Assembly (NCBI GenBank): GCA_019308905.1
Contig: JAFDHF010000019.1
Coordinates: forward strand, 1-53,849
Reading direction: 5' to 3'
DNA from: Deltaproteobacteria bacterium
GTDB lineage: Bacteria > Desulfobacterota > BSN033 > WVXP01
DNA: 53,849 bases
In this document: positions 16,777 through 25,730 of the stretch, piece by piece
Numbering within the stretch: the first letter of the stretch is position 1
Layout of the letters: each line of letters opens with the position of its first letter
Made by a program: the position numbers and the translations under genes
The notes under the pieces: generated by a model
Databases searched by the model: none
Seen by the model: only the letters and a program-made list of their open reading frames with translations
What the model was told of the DNA's origin: nothing

Positions 16777-16886
16777 GAATGGGAGGTGCAGGAGTTGGCT
16801 TAGGCCTTTCTTGCCGATTCGAGAGGCAGTGACCGTTGTGGAGGCGGGACCTTAGGGACTTCTAGACAACAGAGAGGGAGACGAAA

Positions 16887-18809
16887 ATGGGCAAGATTAT
16901 CGGAATCGATTTGGGAACCACGAACTCCTGTGTGGCGGTGATGGAGGGCGGGGATCCCGTGGTCATTGCAAACCAGGAGGGAAGCCGTACGACTCCGTCT
17001 GTAGTGGCTTTTACGGATAAGGGAGAGAGACTGGTGGGGCAGATCGCCAAGCGCCAGGCCATCACCAATTCAGAGAATACCATATACGCCGTGAAGCGGC
17101 TCATCGGACGGAAATTCACCGATCCCGAGGTGAGGAAGGATATAGACATCGTCTCCTACAAGATCGTGGAAGCAAAGAACGGAGATGCCTGGGTGAGGGC
17201 CAGGGGTAAGGACTACAGCCCGGCCGAGATTTCGGGTATGATCCTCCAGAAGATGAAACAGACGGCAGAGGACTACCTCGGTGAGAAGGTGGAGGAGGCC
17301 GTGGTGACGGTTCCCGCCTATTTTAATGACAGCCAACGGCAGGCAACCAAAGATGCCGGCAAAATAGCCGGGCTGGAAGTGAAGAGGATCATCAACGAAC
17401 CCACGGCCGCCTCGCTGGCCTACGGCCTCGAAAAGAAGAAGGACGAGAAGATCGCGGTCTTCGACCTCGGCGGGGGGACCTTCGATATTTCGATCCTGGA
17501 GTTGGGAGATGGGGTTTTCGAGGTCAAGTCGACCAACGGCAATACCCACCTGGGAGGCGAGGACTTCGACCAGCGGATCATCGACTACCTGGCCGACGAG
17601 TTCATGAAGGATCAGGGAATCGACCTCCGGTCTGACCGCATGGCGTTGCAGCGTCTCAAAGAGGCGGCCGAAAAGGCCAAGATGGAGCTTTCTTCTTCCC
17701 TGGAGACAGACGTCAACCTCCCCTTTATCACTGCCGATGCCGGTGGGCCGAAGCATCTCAACATAAAACTGACCCGTGCAAAGCTCGAGAAACTCGTGGA
17801 AGATCTTATCGACATGGTGGAAGAGCCCTGCAGGACCGCTCTGGAAGATGCGGGCCTGAATGCTTCGGCGATCAATGAGGTGATTCTGGTTGGGGGCATG
17901 ACCCGCATGCCGAGAGTCCAGCAGAAGGTCAAGGAGATCTTCGGTAAGGAACCCAACAAGAGCGTCAACCCCGACGAGGTAGTGGCCATTGGAGCCGCGA
18001 TCCAGGCGGGCGTTCTCAAGGGGGATGTAAAGGATGTGTTGCTTCTTGACGTGACTCCCCTTTCCCTGGGTATTGAGACTCTCGGCGGTGTGTTCACCAA
18101 ACTGATCGAGAAGAATACCACTATCCCTACTCGAAAAAGCCAGATCTTCTCGACCGCTGCGGACAATCAACCTGCGGTGAGTATTCATGTCCTGCAGGGA
18201 GAGCGGGAGATGGCTGCCTACAACAAGACACTGGGGAGATTCGACCTGGTAGGCATTCCTCCGGCCCCCAGAGGGGTCCCACAAATCGAGGTGACCTTTG
18301 ACATCGACGCGAACGGGATAGTCCATGTCTCGGCCAAGGATCTGGCAACGGGTAAGGAACAATCGATCAAGATCACAGCTTCCAGCGGGCTGTCGGAGGA
18401 GGAGATCCAGAGGATGGTCCGGGATGCCGAGGCCCACGCCGAGGAAGACAAGAAGAAGAGGGCACTGGCAGAGGCCCGGAACAACCTGGACAGCCTTATC
18501 TATATGACCGAAAAGAACCTGAAGGAATACGGGGACAAGATCGACTCCTCGGAGAAGAGCAACATCGACAGTGCCCTTGAAGACGCCAGGAAGGCTCTCG
18601 AATCGGAGGATGTGGATACCGTCAAATCCGCGGCTGACCGCCTGACCCAGGTCTCCCATAAACTCGCCGAGGCCATGTACGCCAAGGCCTCTCAGACAGG
18701 GCAGCAGGCCGGGACCGGCGGAGGTGCGGGACAGGGGCAGGAGAGCCAAAAGAAACCCGACGAGGACGTGGTAGAGGCAGAATTCGAAGAGGTGAAGGAC
18801 AACAAGTAG
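16887..18809 (+). CDS. dnaK: Chaperone DnaK (Hsp70)
   Basis: 640 residues, standard length. The ATPase domain begins [17 protein letters not shown]. It contains [17 protein letters not shown] (about 144-160), [13 protein letters not shown] (about 193-205) and [11 protein letters not shown]. The substrate domain has [18 protein letters not shown], and the acidic C-terminus ends [12 protein letters not shown] ribosome site (GAGGGAGACGAAA) precedes the ATG. A 110-base gap separates it from grpE. dnaJ does not follow; ftsY does. Confidence 0.98.
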   Translation: MGKIIGIDLGTTNSCVAVMEGGDPVVIANQEGSRTTPSVVAFTDKGERLVGQIAKRQAITNSENTIYAVKRLIGRKFTDPEVRKDIDIVSYKIVEAKNGDAWVRARGKDYSPAEISGMILQKMKQTAEDYLGEKVEEAVVTVPAYFNDSQRQATKDAGKIAGLEVKRIINEPTAASLAYGLEKKKDEKIAVFDLGGGTFDISILELGDGVFEVKSTNGNTHLGGEDFDQRIIDYLADEFMKDQGIDLRSDRMALQRLKEAAEKAKMELSSSLETDVNLPFITADAGGPKHLNIKLTRAKLEKLVEDLIDMVEEPCRTALEDAGLNASAINEVILVGGMTRMPRVQQKVKEIFGKEPNKSVNPDEVVAIGAAIQAGVLKGDVKDVLLLDVTPLSLGIETLGGVFTKLIEKNTTIPTRKSQIFSTAADNQPAVSIHVLQGEREMAAYNKTLGRFDLVGIPPAPRGVPQIEVTFDIDANGIVHVSAKDLATGKEQSIKITASSGLSEEEIQRMVRDAEAHAEEDKKKRALAEARNNLDSLIYMTEKNLKEYGDKIDSSEKSNIDSALEDARKALESEDVDTVKSAADRLTQVSHKLAEAMYAKASQTGQQAGTGGGAGQGQESQKKPDEDVVEAEFEEVKDNK

Positions 18810-18875
18810 AACCCTCCCCCCGTGTGAGGTTCTCGTCTCCCACCAGGGGAATTTCCCGCCCTCTTTCCACTCGGA

Positions 18876-19811
18876 GTGGTGAAAGGTCGATTCGTGGACA
18901 AATCCGGTTTCCTCCACACCCTGAGGAAGGGGCTGTCCAAAACCCATCAGGGCCTCGTAGGCCGCCTGGAGAGAATCTTCTCCGGGAAGAGCCGGATGGA
19001 TCCCGACCTCCTGGATGAACTCGAGGAGATCCTCATCACCGCGGACCTCGGCGTCCGGACCGCCTCGGAGCTTCTCGATGGCGTCCGGAAGGCGCTTCCC
19101 CCCAGGGCCGCCGCCTCTCCCGAGAGGGTGAAGGAGGTTCTCCAGAAGGATATCCTGGAGATCTTGAGGGGGGCCGAGAGGACGGTCTCCGTTGATCAAA
19201 GGCCTTTTGTCTTTCTGGTGGTCGGGGTGAACGGGGTCGGAAAAACCTCGACCATTGGAAAACTGGCCAACCACTACCGAAACGGGTCGAAGAAGGTCCT
19301 GTTTGCCGCGGCCGACACTTTCCGGGCCGCGGCGATCGAGCAACTCGAGATCTGGGCCCAGAGGGTGGGGGCCCAGGTGATCAAACACAAAAGCGGAGCG
19401 GATCCTTCTGCTGTGGCCTACGATGCCGTCCACGCCGCCCGCTCCCGTGGCGCTGATCTGCTCTTCATAGACACCGCAGGACGCCTCCACACCCAGGTCA
19501 ACCTGATGGAGGAGCTGAAAAAGGTGAAGAGAATCGTGAACCGGGAGATGCCGCAGGCTCCCCATGAGACACTCCTGGTTCTCGACGCCACTACGGGGCA
19601 GAATGCCATCTCCCAGGCCAGCCTCTTCCATGAGGCCCTTGGAGTCACAGGGATAGCCCTGACCAAGCTTGACGGGACGGCCAAGGGGGGTATCGTAGTC
19701 GCCATCTGCCACGACCTCGGGCTCCCCGTTTACTACGTTGGGGTGGGTGAGGGTCTCGAAGATCTCCAACCCTTCAAGGCCGAGGCCTTTGTCGAGGCCT
19801 TGTTCCAATGA
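18876..19811 (+). CDS. ftsY: Signal recognition particle receptor FtsY
   Basis: 311 residues, GTG start. An N-domain helical bundle with a short N-terminus (no long acidic A domain as in E. coli) is followed by the SRP GTPase motifs: GVNGVGKTSTIGKLANHY (G1), AADTFRAAAIEQL, LLFIDTAGRLHTQ (G3) and ALTKLDGTAKGG (G4/insertion). FtsY docks SRP-ribosome complexes to SecYEG. Its partner SRP RNA is also in this window (34962-35069). The gene converges on manC; no clear terminator is visible in the 119 bases between them. Confidence 0.96.
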   Translation: MVKGRFVDKSGFLHTLRKGLSKTHQGLVGRLERIFSGKSRMDPDLLDELEEILITADLGVRTASELLDGVRKALPPRAAASPERVKEVLQKDILEILRGAERTVSVDQRPFVFLVVGVNGVGKTSTIGKLANHYRNGSKKVLFAAADTFRAAAIEQLEIWAQRVGAQVIKHKSGADPSAVAYDAVHAARSRGADLLFIDTAGRLHTQVNLMEELKKVKRIVNREMPQAPHETLLVLDATTGQNAISQASLFHEALGVTGIALTKLDGTAKGGIVVAICHDLGLPVYYVGVGEGLEDLQPFKAEAFVEALFQ

Positions 19812-19930
19812 GAAATCGACTGCCCGGCTGCATGGTCTTCCAGACACATCGGGCCGGCAAAATGGCCGGGTCCTGTTGAGATGCCCGGATACGACCGGCG
19901 GGGAAGAGGGAACCTCTCACCCCCGGGATT

Positions 19931-21025
19931 CTAGACATACTCGGTCCGGCCTTTCCGGCGCACCATCTCTGAGAAACGCCTGACTTCTTGGGACCTCTTG
20001 ATGTCGGCCAGGAGCAATACGTCCTCTGTGTCCACCACCAGCAGGTCGTCGAGACCGAGAACAGCGATCAACCGCTCTGTCTGGGAATGGACGAAGGTGT
20101 TTGTCGTGTCCAGGAAGAGGACTTTTCCAGAGGCGATGTTGCCCTCAGCGTCTTTTTCTGCTTCCCGGAGCTTGCGCACGGCAGCCCAACTGCCTACGTC
20201 GCTCCAGCCGAATCTTCCCTCTACCACGTAGACCGGCTCTTTTGTCCTTTCCATGACACCGTAGTCGATGGAGATCGGCTCGATCCCGCCGTACACCTCC
20301 TCCAGGATCTCCGGATAGCGCTCTGTTCCGAGGGACTCGGAGATCCTGCCGAGCCCTTCGCCCAGGCGGGGAAGGTGGAGGGCGATCTCTTTGAGCATGG
20401 TTGAGGGTTTGAAGATGAAGATGCCGGAGTTCCAGAGATAGCGTCCACTCGCGAGGAACTCCCCCGCCCTTTCAAGATTCGGTTTTTCGACAAATCGGTC
20501 GACCCTGTACGCTTCTCCATCGGAGAGAGAAACCCCTTTCTCGATATATCCATACCCGGTTTCTGGATAGGTGGGAGTAATCCCGATGGTCACGAGCCCA
20601 CCCTTGTCCAGGAGGGAGACCCCCTGCTGCAGGCAACGGAGGAACTCGGTCCGGCCGGAGATGAAGTGATCCGCGGGCAGGGCGATAGTGGGGAGGTCCC
20701 CGAAGCGCCTGATCACGTGGATGCACCCGAGGCCGATGCAGGGAGCCGTGTTTCTTCCACAGGGCTCCTCGACGAGCCGGGCGCCCCTGTCGCCCAGGAT
20801 CTTCCGGGCAGTCGACCGGTGGTGCGCGTTGATGATGACAAAGATCCTCTGCGGATCCGTCAGCGAGGCCGCCCGGTCAAAGGACTCTTCAACCATGGGT
20901 TTCGGACCGCAGATTGGGAGAAACTGCTTGGGTAGTCTCTCCCGGCTTGCAGGCCAGAAACGAGTCCCCATTCCCCCGGCCATGATGAGCACCGCGGGAT
21001 CTTTCCGAGTCGGGTTTCTTTTCAT
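19931..21025 (-). CDS. manC: Mannose-1-phosphate guanylyltransferase
   Basis: 364 residues with the nucleotidyltransferase signature LIMAGGMGTRFWPASRERLP followed by KQFL (about 13-36). Further blocks are VEEPCGRNTAPCIGLG, ALPADHFI, TYPETGYGYIEKG, VDRFVEKP and GWSDVGSW. It makes GDP-mannose from mannose-1-phosphate and GTP. Classic bifunctional ManC/AlgA proteins carry a C-terminal isomerase cupin. Here that part is missing and a separate cupin gene lies just upstream, so the functions are split. It is the last gene of the mannose cluster, with an attenuator-like leader before it. Confidence 0.95.
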   Translation of the reverse strand: MKRNPTRKDPAVLIMAGGMGTRFWPASRERLPKQFLPICGPKPMVEESFDRAASLTDPQRIFVIINAHHRSTARKILGDRGARLVEEPCGRNTAPCIGLGCIHVIRRFGDLPTIALPADHFISGRTEFLRCLQQGVSLLDKGGLVTIGITPTYPETGYGYIEKGVSLSDGEAYRVDRFVEKPNLERAGEFLASGRYLWNSGIFIFKPSTMLKEIALHLPRLGEGLGRISESLGTERYPEILEEVYGGIEPISIDYGVMERTKEPVYVVEGRFGWSDVGSWAAVRKLREAEKDAEGNIASGKVLFLDTTNTFVHSQTERLIAVLGLDDLLVVDTEDVLLLADIKRSQEVRRFSEMVRRKGRTEYV

Positions 21026-21097
21026 GGGATAACCTCCGTGTTGGAGCGGGCTTTCCCCCTGTCACCGCAGAAAGGTCGCGATGGAGAAAGGTCGGGG

Positions 21098-21162
21098 AAA
21101 AGAAAACCCCGCGGGAGTCCTGGATCTCTGCGGGGCGTCAGGCGATACATGGTTTGCCCCGC
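21098..21162 (-). terminator. Attenuator-like leader of manC with two exclusive hairpins
   Basis: Minus strand. Hairpin A pairs GCGGGGC and GCCCCGC (plus positions 21156-21162 and 21130-21136). Hairpin B pairs CCCCGC (21135-21130) with GCGGGG (21112-21107) and is followed by TTTTCTTTT (21106-21098), as in an intrinsic terminator. The two use the same bases at 21130-21135, so they cannot form together. This is the layout of an antiterminator/terminator switch, about 80 bases before manC. Confidence 0.5.
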
Positions 21163-21269
21163 TTTCTGGTCGGCGAAGTGGCAAAAAGACCTGCCGGAAG
21201 CGAGGGAATCGGCCGCAAGGAAAGCCGGAACTCGAAGCCGAGGAACGAGCCTGCAAGCCGGAAAGGGAC

Positions 21270-21680
21270 CTAGCCGCCGTCCTTGATCCCTCCCACGATC
21301 TCATCCCCCCGGGAGGGAGACACACGACCGTAGTCGTCTTCCAGCCTCTCGATATCGTCCTCGCCGAAATAATCCCCCCTTTGGACCTCGATAAAGGTGA
21401 GAGTGGTCTCTCCCGCATTCCGGATCCTGTGCGCTGCCTTCAGGGGTATATCCACCGACTCACCTGGGCCGAGGAGAATCTGTCTGCCGTCCAGGGTCAC
21501 CTCGGCCTTTCCCTCGATGATGATCCAGTGTTCCGACCGCCTGGAGTGTCTCTGGTAGCTGAGACGGCGGCCGGGGTCGACCCAGATCCGCTTCACCTTG
21601 TGGGTTGCCCGGTCCTCGAGGACCAGAAACCCCCCCCAGGGCCTTCTCTCTTCTGAGGGAACCTGTCTTGTCCGATTCAA
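21270..21680 (-). CDS. Cupin, phosphomannose isomerase type II-like
   Basis: 136 residues, TTG start overlapping the upstream glycosyltransferase stop (TTGA). The cupin core VKRIWVDPGRRLSYQRHSRR, then SEHWIIIEGKAEVTLDGR and GESVDIPLKAAHRIRNAG, matches the C-terminal isomerase domain of bifunctional mannose-6-phosphate isomerase/ManC proteins, including the metal-binding His and Glu residues. It probably interconverts fructose-6-phosphate and mannose-6-phosphate, the first step toward GDP-mannose. The split from manC is notable. A phosphomannomutase is not in the window. Confidence 0.88.
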   Translation of the reverse strand: MNRTRQVPSEERRPWGGFLVLEDRATHKVKRIWVDPGRRLSYQRHSRRSEHWIIIEGKAEVTLDGRQILLGPGESVDIPLKAAHRIRNAGETTLTFIEVQRGDYFGEDDIERLEDDYGRVSPSRGDEIVGGIKDGG

Positions 21681-22864
21681 CCCGCCTTCCTCCCGGCGAT
21701 TCCACCCCCACTCCTCAGGAAGGGATCGCCCCCGCCGTATCCGGTCTCCTTGGGGAGGAACGGGGAGCCCCTCGGGGCTTCCCTCCTGAAGGGTAGTGCT
21801 CTCGAGAACGGATATCGAGAAAGGAGCGATTCGAAGAGCCTCAAGAAAGTCTCGGCTACGACCTCGGAGGAGTTTCTCTTCACAAACCGCTCCGCAGACT
21901 CCAGGGTGGATTCGATGTCGTACTTGTCCTGGAAGAGCTCTCTAAGGGTCACCTCGAGTTCCCTGTACTTGATGACCTCCCCGTCAAAGGTCTCGAAAAA
22001 GTTTGTGTCGTAGGCCAGAATAGGCCGTCCCGCCCCCAGACAGAGACAGGCCGTCGACGGGACCACCACGGCCTCGGCCGAATCCTTGTGAATCAGGAGC
22101 ACGTCGGATGCATGGAGATAGGTGTAGAGCTCATCTGTTGGAATTTCTCCCTTCCTCAGTTCGATGAACGGATAGGCCCATCTTACCGCATCAAACAACT
22201 CGTACCAGTCCTGTATGTGGGTCATGGTGAGGAGCATGAGCGGATGGTCGTGATTTACCCTCTTTATCGACGGCAGAAGATGGAGGTGGCGGTATACACC
22301 TATGCCGTAGTTGAAGATGATTCTCTTGTCCTGGGGCAGGCCGAGTTTCTGGCGCGCCTCGCTCTTGTCGCCGTGCCGGACGGGATGGCAGGGATAGGGT
22401 ATGATGTGTATCCTCTCCTCGGGATAGATCTCCTTGAGAAACCTCTTGTACCTCCGGTCAAAACAGACCACGCCGTCCCAGTCGAATCGATAGAAGGTCT
22501 GGTCTGCAGGTGGTCTGCCCTCGTGGACCACCAGGACGGTTTTCGCCCTCTTTCTGATATGGGGGTAGATCCTGAGAAGATCCTCCATGGGCAGGATCTC
22601 GAGGTTTTCCACCACGAAGATATCAGGGTCGCCATGCAGGAACGGCTTCGGATCGAAGAAGAATCCCTCTTTTCTGCGGGGTTCCGGAAGCCTGTAGCAA
22701 CGCCGCACGTAAGGTTCGTCGGGGCTGCTCCGATAGCCTTCCCACTCCACTGGAGCCAAGACCGTGAGGTCATGGCCCATCTCGACCCAGGCCCTTCCGA
22801 TGAGCTCCGCATGGAGCGAGACTCCACAGGGGATGTTCCATCGGCTCATCATGGTTATCTTCAT
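21677..22864 (-). CDS. Glycosyltransferase, GT-B type (sister copy 1)
   Basis: 395 residues. The N-terminal Rossmann part starts MKITMMSRWNIPCGVSLHAE and has GRAWVEMGHDLTVLAP, as in GT4-like enzymes. The shared core FDWDGVVCFDRRYKRFL, then IIPYPCHPVRHGD, is also found in the genes at 24670 and 27441. In the C-terminal donor domain the usual EX7E motif is replaced: the region reads AVVVPSTACLCLGAGRPILA. A basic, glycine-rich tail (about 350-395) is probably disordered. The ribosome site GGAGGAGAG precedes the ATG. Likely cytoplasmic; the donor is probably GDP-mannose from context, which is inference. Confidence 0.8.
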   Translation of the reverse strand: MKITMMSRWNIPCGVSLHAELIGRAWVEMGHDLTVLAPVEWEGYRSSPDEPYVRRCYRLPEPRRKEGFFFDPKPFLHGDPDIFVVENLEILPMEDLLRIYPHIRKRAKTVLVVHEGRPPADQTFYRFDWDGVVCFDRRYKRFLKEIYPEERIHIIPYPCHPVRHGDKSEARQKLGLPQDKRIIFNYGIGVYRHLHLLPSIKRVNHDHPLMLLTMTHIQDWYELFDAVRWAYPFIELRKGEIPTDELYTYLHASDVLLIHKDSAEAVVVPSTACLCLGAGRPILAYDTNFFETFDGEVIKYRELEVTLRELFQDKYDIESTLESAERFVKRNSSEVVAETFLRLFESLLSRYPFSRALPFRREAPRGSPFLPKETGYGGGDPFLRSGGGIAGRKAG

Positions 22865-22878
22865 CTCTCTCCTCCGGC

Positions 22879-23751
22879 CTAGAACAGGTCGAGCAGTTCC
22901 TGCTTCTTAGCCGTCGCCCCGCAGATTACCCTGTCGGCCCCTCCGTAGTAGACAAAGTACGTGTCTTCCACCTCACAGATGCCGCATCCAAAGACCACCT
23001 CCCGGACTTCGCCTCTGAGTTCGTAGTCCTCTTCGGGCTCCAGGATCGGGTCCGGATGCCTGGCCACCACCTGAGAGGGGTCGTCGAGGCCGAGGAGGGC
23101 GGCTCCCAGCCTGTATACACCCTCCCCGTCAACGCCATGGTAGATGAGCAACCAGCCTTTTTCCGTCTTCACAGGGGGGCTGGCCGATCCTATGCCGACC
23201 CCGTCCCATCCCCCCTCGCGGGGCGCCATGATCTTCTTGGAATCGGTCCAGTGGAGGAGGTCTTCCGAGTAAATGATCCAGATGCTGCGAGGAGGGGACA
23301 TGGGCCTGTGGAGCATGACGTACCTTCCGGCGACCCTTTCGGGGAAGAGGACAGCGTCCTTGTTGTCCATATCAGGCAGGACTATCCCGTACCTCTCCCA
23401 CTGGATGAAGTTGTCGGTTGAGGCGAGGCAGACTCTGACACCTCTGGCCGAATAGCCTGTGTAGGTCATGTAGAACCTGCCCTCCAGGGAGACCAACCTT
23501 GGGTCCTCACAGCCCTTGCTCTCTGCCAGACCCCTGGGCGTGAAGACGGGCTTGTCGAACCGGAAGAACTCGTATCCATCGGCACTCACCGCATAGCCGA
23601 TTCTCGAGATTTCGTCCTCCCCCACTGCCCGGTAGAGCAGGTGGAAGAGGCCGTTGTGGTGAACGGCGGCGGGGTTGAAGACGAGTCTCGATTCCCAGTC
23701 GTTTTCCCTCTTGGGCTTCAGAAGCGGATTCTTAATGAACCTCTTCAGCAT
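22879..23751 (-). CDS. GH130 family protein, phosphorylase-like
   Basis: 290 residues from MLKRFIKNPLLKP (ATG 23751); a longer frame exists but overlaps more of the neighbour. Five-bladed propeller motifs of GH130 are FNPAAVHHNGLFHLLYRAV, KGCEDPRLVSLEGRFYMTYT, AVLFPERVAGRYVMLHRP and GWLLIYHGVDGEGVYRLGAA. GH130 enzymes phosphorolyse or hydrolyse beta-mannosides. The aspartate of EDPR is the expected catalytic acid. The basic residues in NKDA, HRP and YHG match positions I associate with phosphate binding, so a mannoside phosphorylase releasing mannose-1-phosphate is the best guess. It overlaps the second GH130 gene by 20 bases. Confidence 0.88.
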   Translation of the reverse strand: MLKRFIKNPLLKPKRENDWESRLVFNPAAVHHNGLFHLLYRAVGEDEISRIGYAVSADGYEFFRFDKPVFTPRGLAESKGCEDPRLVSLEGRFYMTYTGYSARGVRVCLASTDNFIQWERYGIVLPDMDNKDAVLFPERVAGRYVMLHRPMSPPRSIWIIYSEDLLHWTDSKKIMAPREGGWDGVGIGSASPPVKTEKGWLLIYHGVDGEGVYRLGAALLGLDDPSQVVARHPDPILEPEEDYELRGEVREVVFGCGICEVEDTYFVYYGGADRVICGATAKKQELLDLF

Positions 23752-24673
23752 AGGCCGCTCCCCCTTGGTAGGTAGCCACACAGGTTACCCGATCCGCGGC
23801 GCCGTAATATAGAAGCCACTTGTCACCCTTTCTTACCAGCCCCTCGGCCACGCAGTGGTTCGCCGTCCCAAACTCCTCTCCATAGTCCCGGGCCGGGGAG
23901 AGAAGGGGCTCATCGCTTCTCTGGAGTACCGTGGCAGGATCGTCCCTGGAGAAGAGGGCTCCCCCCGTCCTGTAGAGACAGTCCCCTCCCCATCCATTAT
24001 AGACCAACAGTATCCCCTCAGGGAGGATTACAGGGGCTGGCCCGGGCTCGACGCCCAGGCAGTCGAAACGGCCCTTCCTGGGCGAGAGCACCGGTCGCTC
24101 CAGGGGCTCATACCAGTGAAAGAGGTCTTCTGAATATGCTATGCCGATGGACGCAGCCCACGGCCTCTCCTCTCCCATGAAGTACATCACGTATCTCCCG
24201 CCGATCCTCTCCGGGACCACGGCACCCGCTTTGATCTGCCCCGTGTCCCACGATCCCTCCCGCGGGCTCAGGACAGGGCCGTGCTTTGTCCAGTGAAGGA
24301 GATCCCGGGAGGTGGCGACACAGATATTGGAAACGTGATACCTGCCGCTGTTTCCCACGTAAGTGAGGCAGTAGAGCTCGTCCAACTTCACGATCCTCGG
24401 ATCCTCGCAGCCGCCCCTGTCAAAATCATCGCCGGGTTCGACAATCGGCTCTGCCCTGCAGGTGAAACGGAATCCATCACGGCTCACGGCGAGCCCGATT
24501 CTCCCGGTCAGCCCGTCGTCGGTCTCTGCCCGGTAGAGCATGTAGAAGCTCTCTCCTTCCAGGATCACGGCCGGGTTGTAGAGGCCCCTTGACTGGAAGC
24601 CATCGGAGGGCTTCAGGATCGGGTTTTCCTCGTAGTCGGCAAAGGGGCCGATGAAGAAGTCTCCTGCCTTCAT
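23732..24673 (-). CDS. GH130 family protein, second copy
   Basis: 313 residues from MKAGDFFIGPFADYEENPIL (ATG 24673), which overlaps the preceding glycosyltransferase stop as ATGA. GH130 blocks are LYNPAVILEGESFYMLYRAE, RGGCEDPRIVKLDELYCLTY, GAVVPERIGGRYVMYFMGEE and GILLVYNGWGGDCLYRTGGA. The YHG of the first copy is YNG here, so one putative phosphate ligand is changed. This copy could be a hydrolase, or a phosphorylase with other specificity. Cytoplasmic, no signal peptide. Acts beside transferases that would build the glycan it degrades. Confidence 0.87.
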   Translation of the reverse strand: MKAGDFFIGPFADYEENPILKPSDGFQSRGLYNPAVILEGESFYMLYRAETDDGLTGRIGLAVSRDGFRFTCRAEPIVEPGDDFDRGGCEDPRIVKLDELYCLTYVGNSGRYHVSNICVATSRDLLHWTKHGPVLSPREGSWDTGQIKAGAVVPERIGGRYVMYFMGEERPWAASIGIAYSEDLFHWYEPLERPVLSPRKGRFDCLGVEPGPAPVILPEGILLVYNGWGGDCLYRTGGALFSRDDPATVLQRSDEPLLSPARDYGEEFGTANHCVAEGLVRKGDKWLLYYGAADRVTCVATYQGGAAYAEEVH

Positions 24674-25725
24674 TCGGATCTGGTCCAGGGCCTTCCCAGT
24701 TCGATAAAGAAATCGATGAACCGCTTTGCGATGATCTCGGGCGAGTTGACCGCGCAGAAACCGTCCGCCCGGTCGAGCAGGGACTTTCGCTTCCTCCCGT
24801 CTCCGAGGAGCAGGTCGACCAGTTTTTCGCCGAGATCCTGGGCATCGTGGTAATGGATGACTTCGTTCTCCAGGGGCTTGAAGTAGTCCGACATGCTGGG
24901 CACGAAGATAGGGCACCCCGCTCCCAAAGCCTGGAAGCCGGTCGAAGAGACCACGCCGAGATAGAGGCTCTGGAACTTGTGAAAGACGACCGCGTCGGAG
25001 GCAAAGAGGTAATCGTCGAACCTCTCTTCAGAGAGCACCTCCTCCTCCCTGATTATCATCCACGGCGGAATCCTTCCCCTCTCGACCATCTGATAACCAG
25101 GGGGAACGACGAAGAGGAGGATTGCCTGGCCTCTCAATTCATCGGGGATGTCCCTGAGAAAAGGCTCATATCCCCTGTGGCAGAAGACATAGATTATCTT
25201 CTTGTCCGGGGGAAGGTCGAGCTTTCTTCTCGCCTCGAGCTGATCTCCCCTCCTGATGGGGAAGCAGGGGAAGGGGATCCTCTTGGCGTGGGGATAGACG
25301 TCCCTCAGAAAATCCTGCCTTTCGTCGAAGTAGACCACACCGTCCCAGGTGAACTGGTAGAACCAGGGTTCTTCGGGAAGCGTGTTTTCATGGACCACAT
25401 GGACCGTTCTAGCCCGGTTCTTGAGGAGGGGAAAGATCCGCGCGAGATTCTCGACTGGAAGCATCCTCAGGTCTTGAACGACCAGGATGTCGAAGTCGGT
25501 GGTAAGGATGGGGCGGGGGTCGAGCAGGTTGGTCCGCTGAGTTCCCAAGCATCTTATCACATAGTCGTCGTCTTCCCCTGTAAAGCCCTCCCCGTGGTAA
25601 TCATCCTGAACGTGGCTGTACACGGTCAGGTCGTGTCCCATCTTCAGCCAGGCCTTACCGAGCGGTTCGGCATGGACTGCAACTCCGGAATCCGTGTTCC
25701 AGGCCGTCATCATCGCGATGTGCAT
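24670..25725 (-). CDS. Glycosyltransferase, GT-B type (sister copy 2)
   Basis: 351 residues. Same family as the proteins at 21677 and 27441: MHIAMMTAWNTDSGVAVHAE, GKAWLKMGHDLTVYSHV, DFDILVVQDLRMLPVENLAR, TVHVVHENTLPEEPWFYQF and IPFPCFPIRRGDQLEARRKL. The donor-domain EX7E motif is again altered (GVVSSTGFQALGAGCPIFVP). It lacks the tail of copy 1. It is translationally coupled to the GH130 gene downstream, which ties synthesis and breakdown of the same glycan together. Upstream lies the phosphatase gene, 5 bases away. Confidence 0.8.
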   Translation of the reverse strand: MHIAMMTAWNTDSGVAVHAEPLGKAWLKMGHDLTVYSHVQDDYHGEGFTGEDDDYVIRCLGTQRTNLLDPRPILTTDFDILVVQDLRMLPVENLARIFPLLKNRARTVHVVHENTLPEEPWFYQFTWDGVVYFDERQDFLRDVYPHAKRIPFPCFPIRRGDQLEARRKLDLPPDKKIIYVFCHRGYEPFLRDIPDELRGQAILLFVVPPGYQMVERGRIPPWMIIREEEVLSEERFDDYLFASDAVVFHKFQSLYLGVVSSTGFQALGAGCPIFVPSMSDYFKPLENEVIHYHDAQDLGEKLVDLLLGDGRKRKSLLDRADGFCAVNSPEIIAKRFIDFFIELGRPWTRSE

Positions 25726-25730
25726 CTATA

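Noticed and set aside
17070-19847. A 925-codon open frame on the minus strand opposite dnaK and ftsY
   Set aside because: It is the antisense shadow of two highly conserved genes. Strong third-position G/C bias removes stop codons from the opposite frame. Its translation shows no domain.
21098-21162. c-di-GMP-I riboswitch
   Set aside because: Only short pieces (GGGCAAACC, GACGC) match. The tetraloop, receptor and second stem of that class are missing. Kept only as an unnamed attenuator-like structure.
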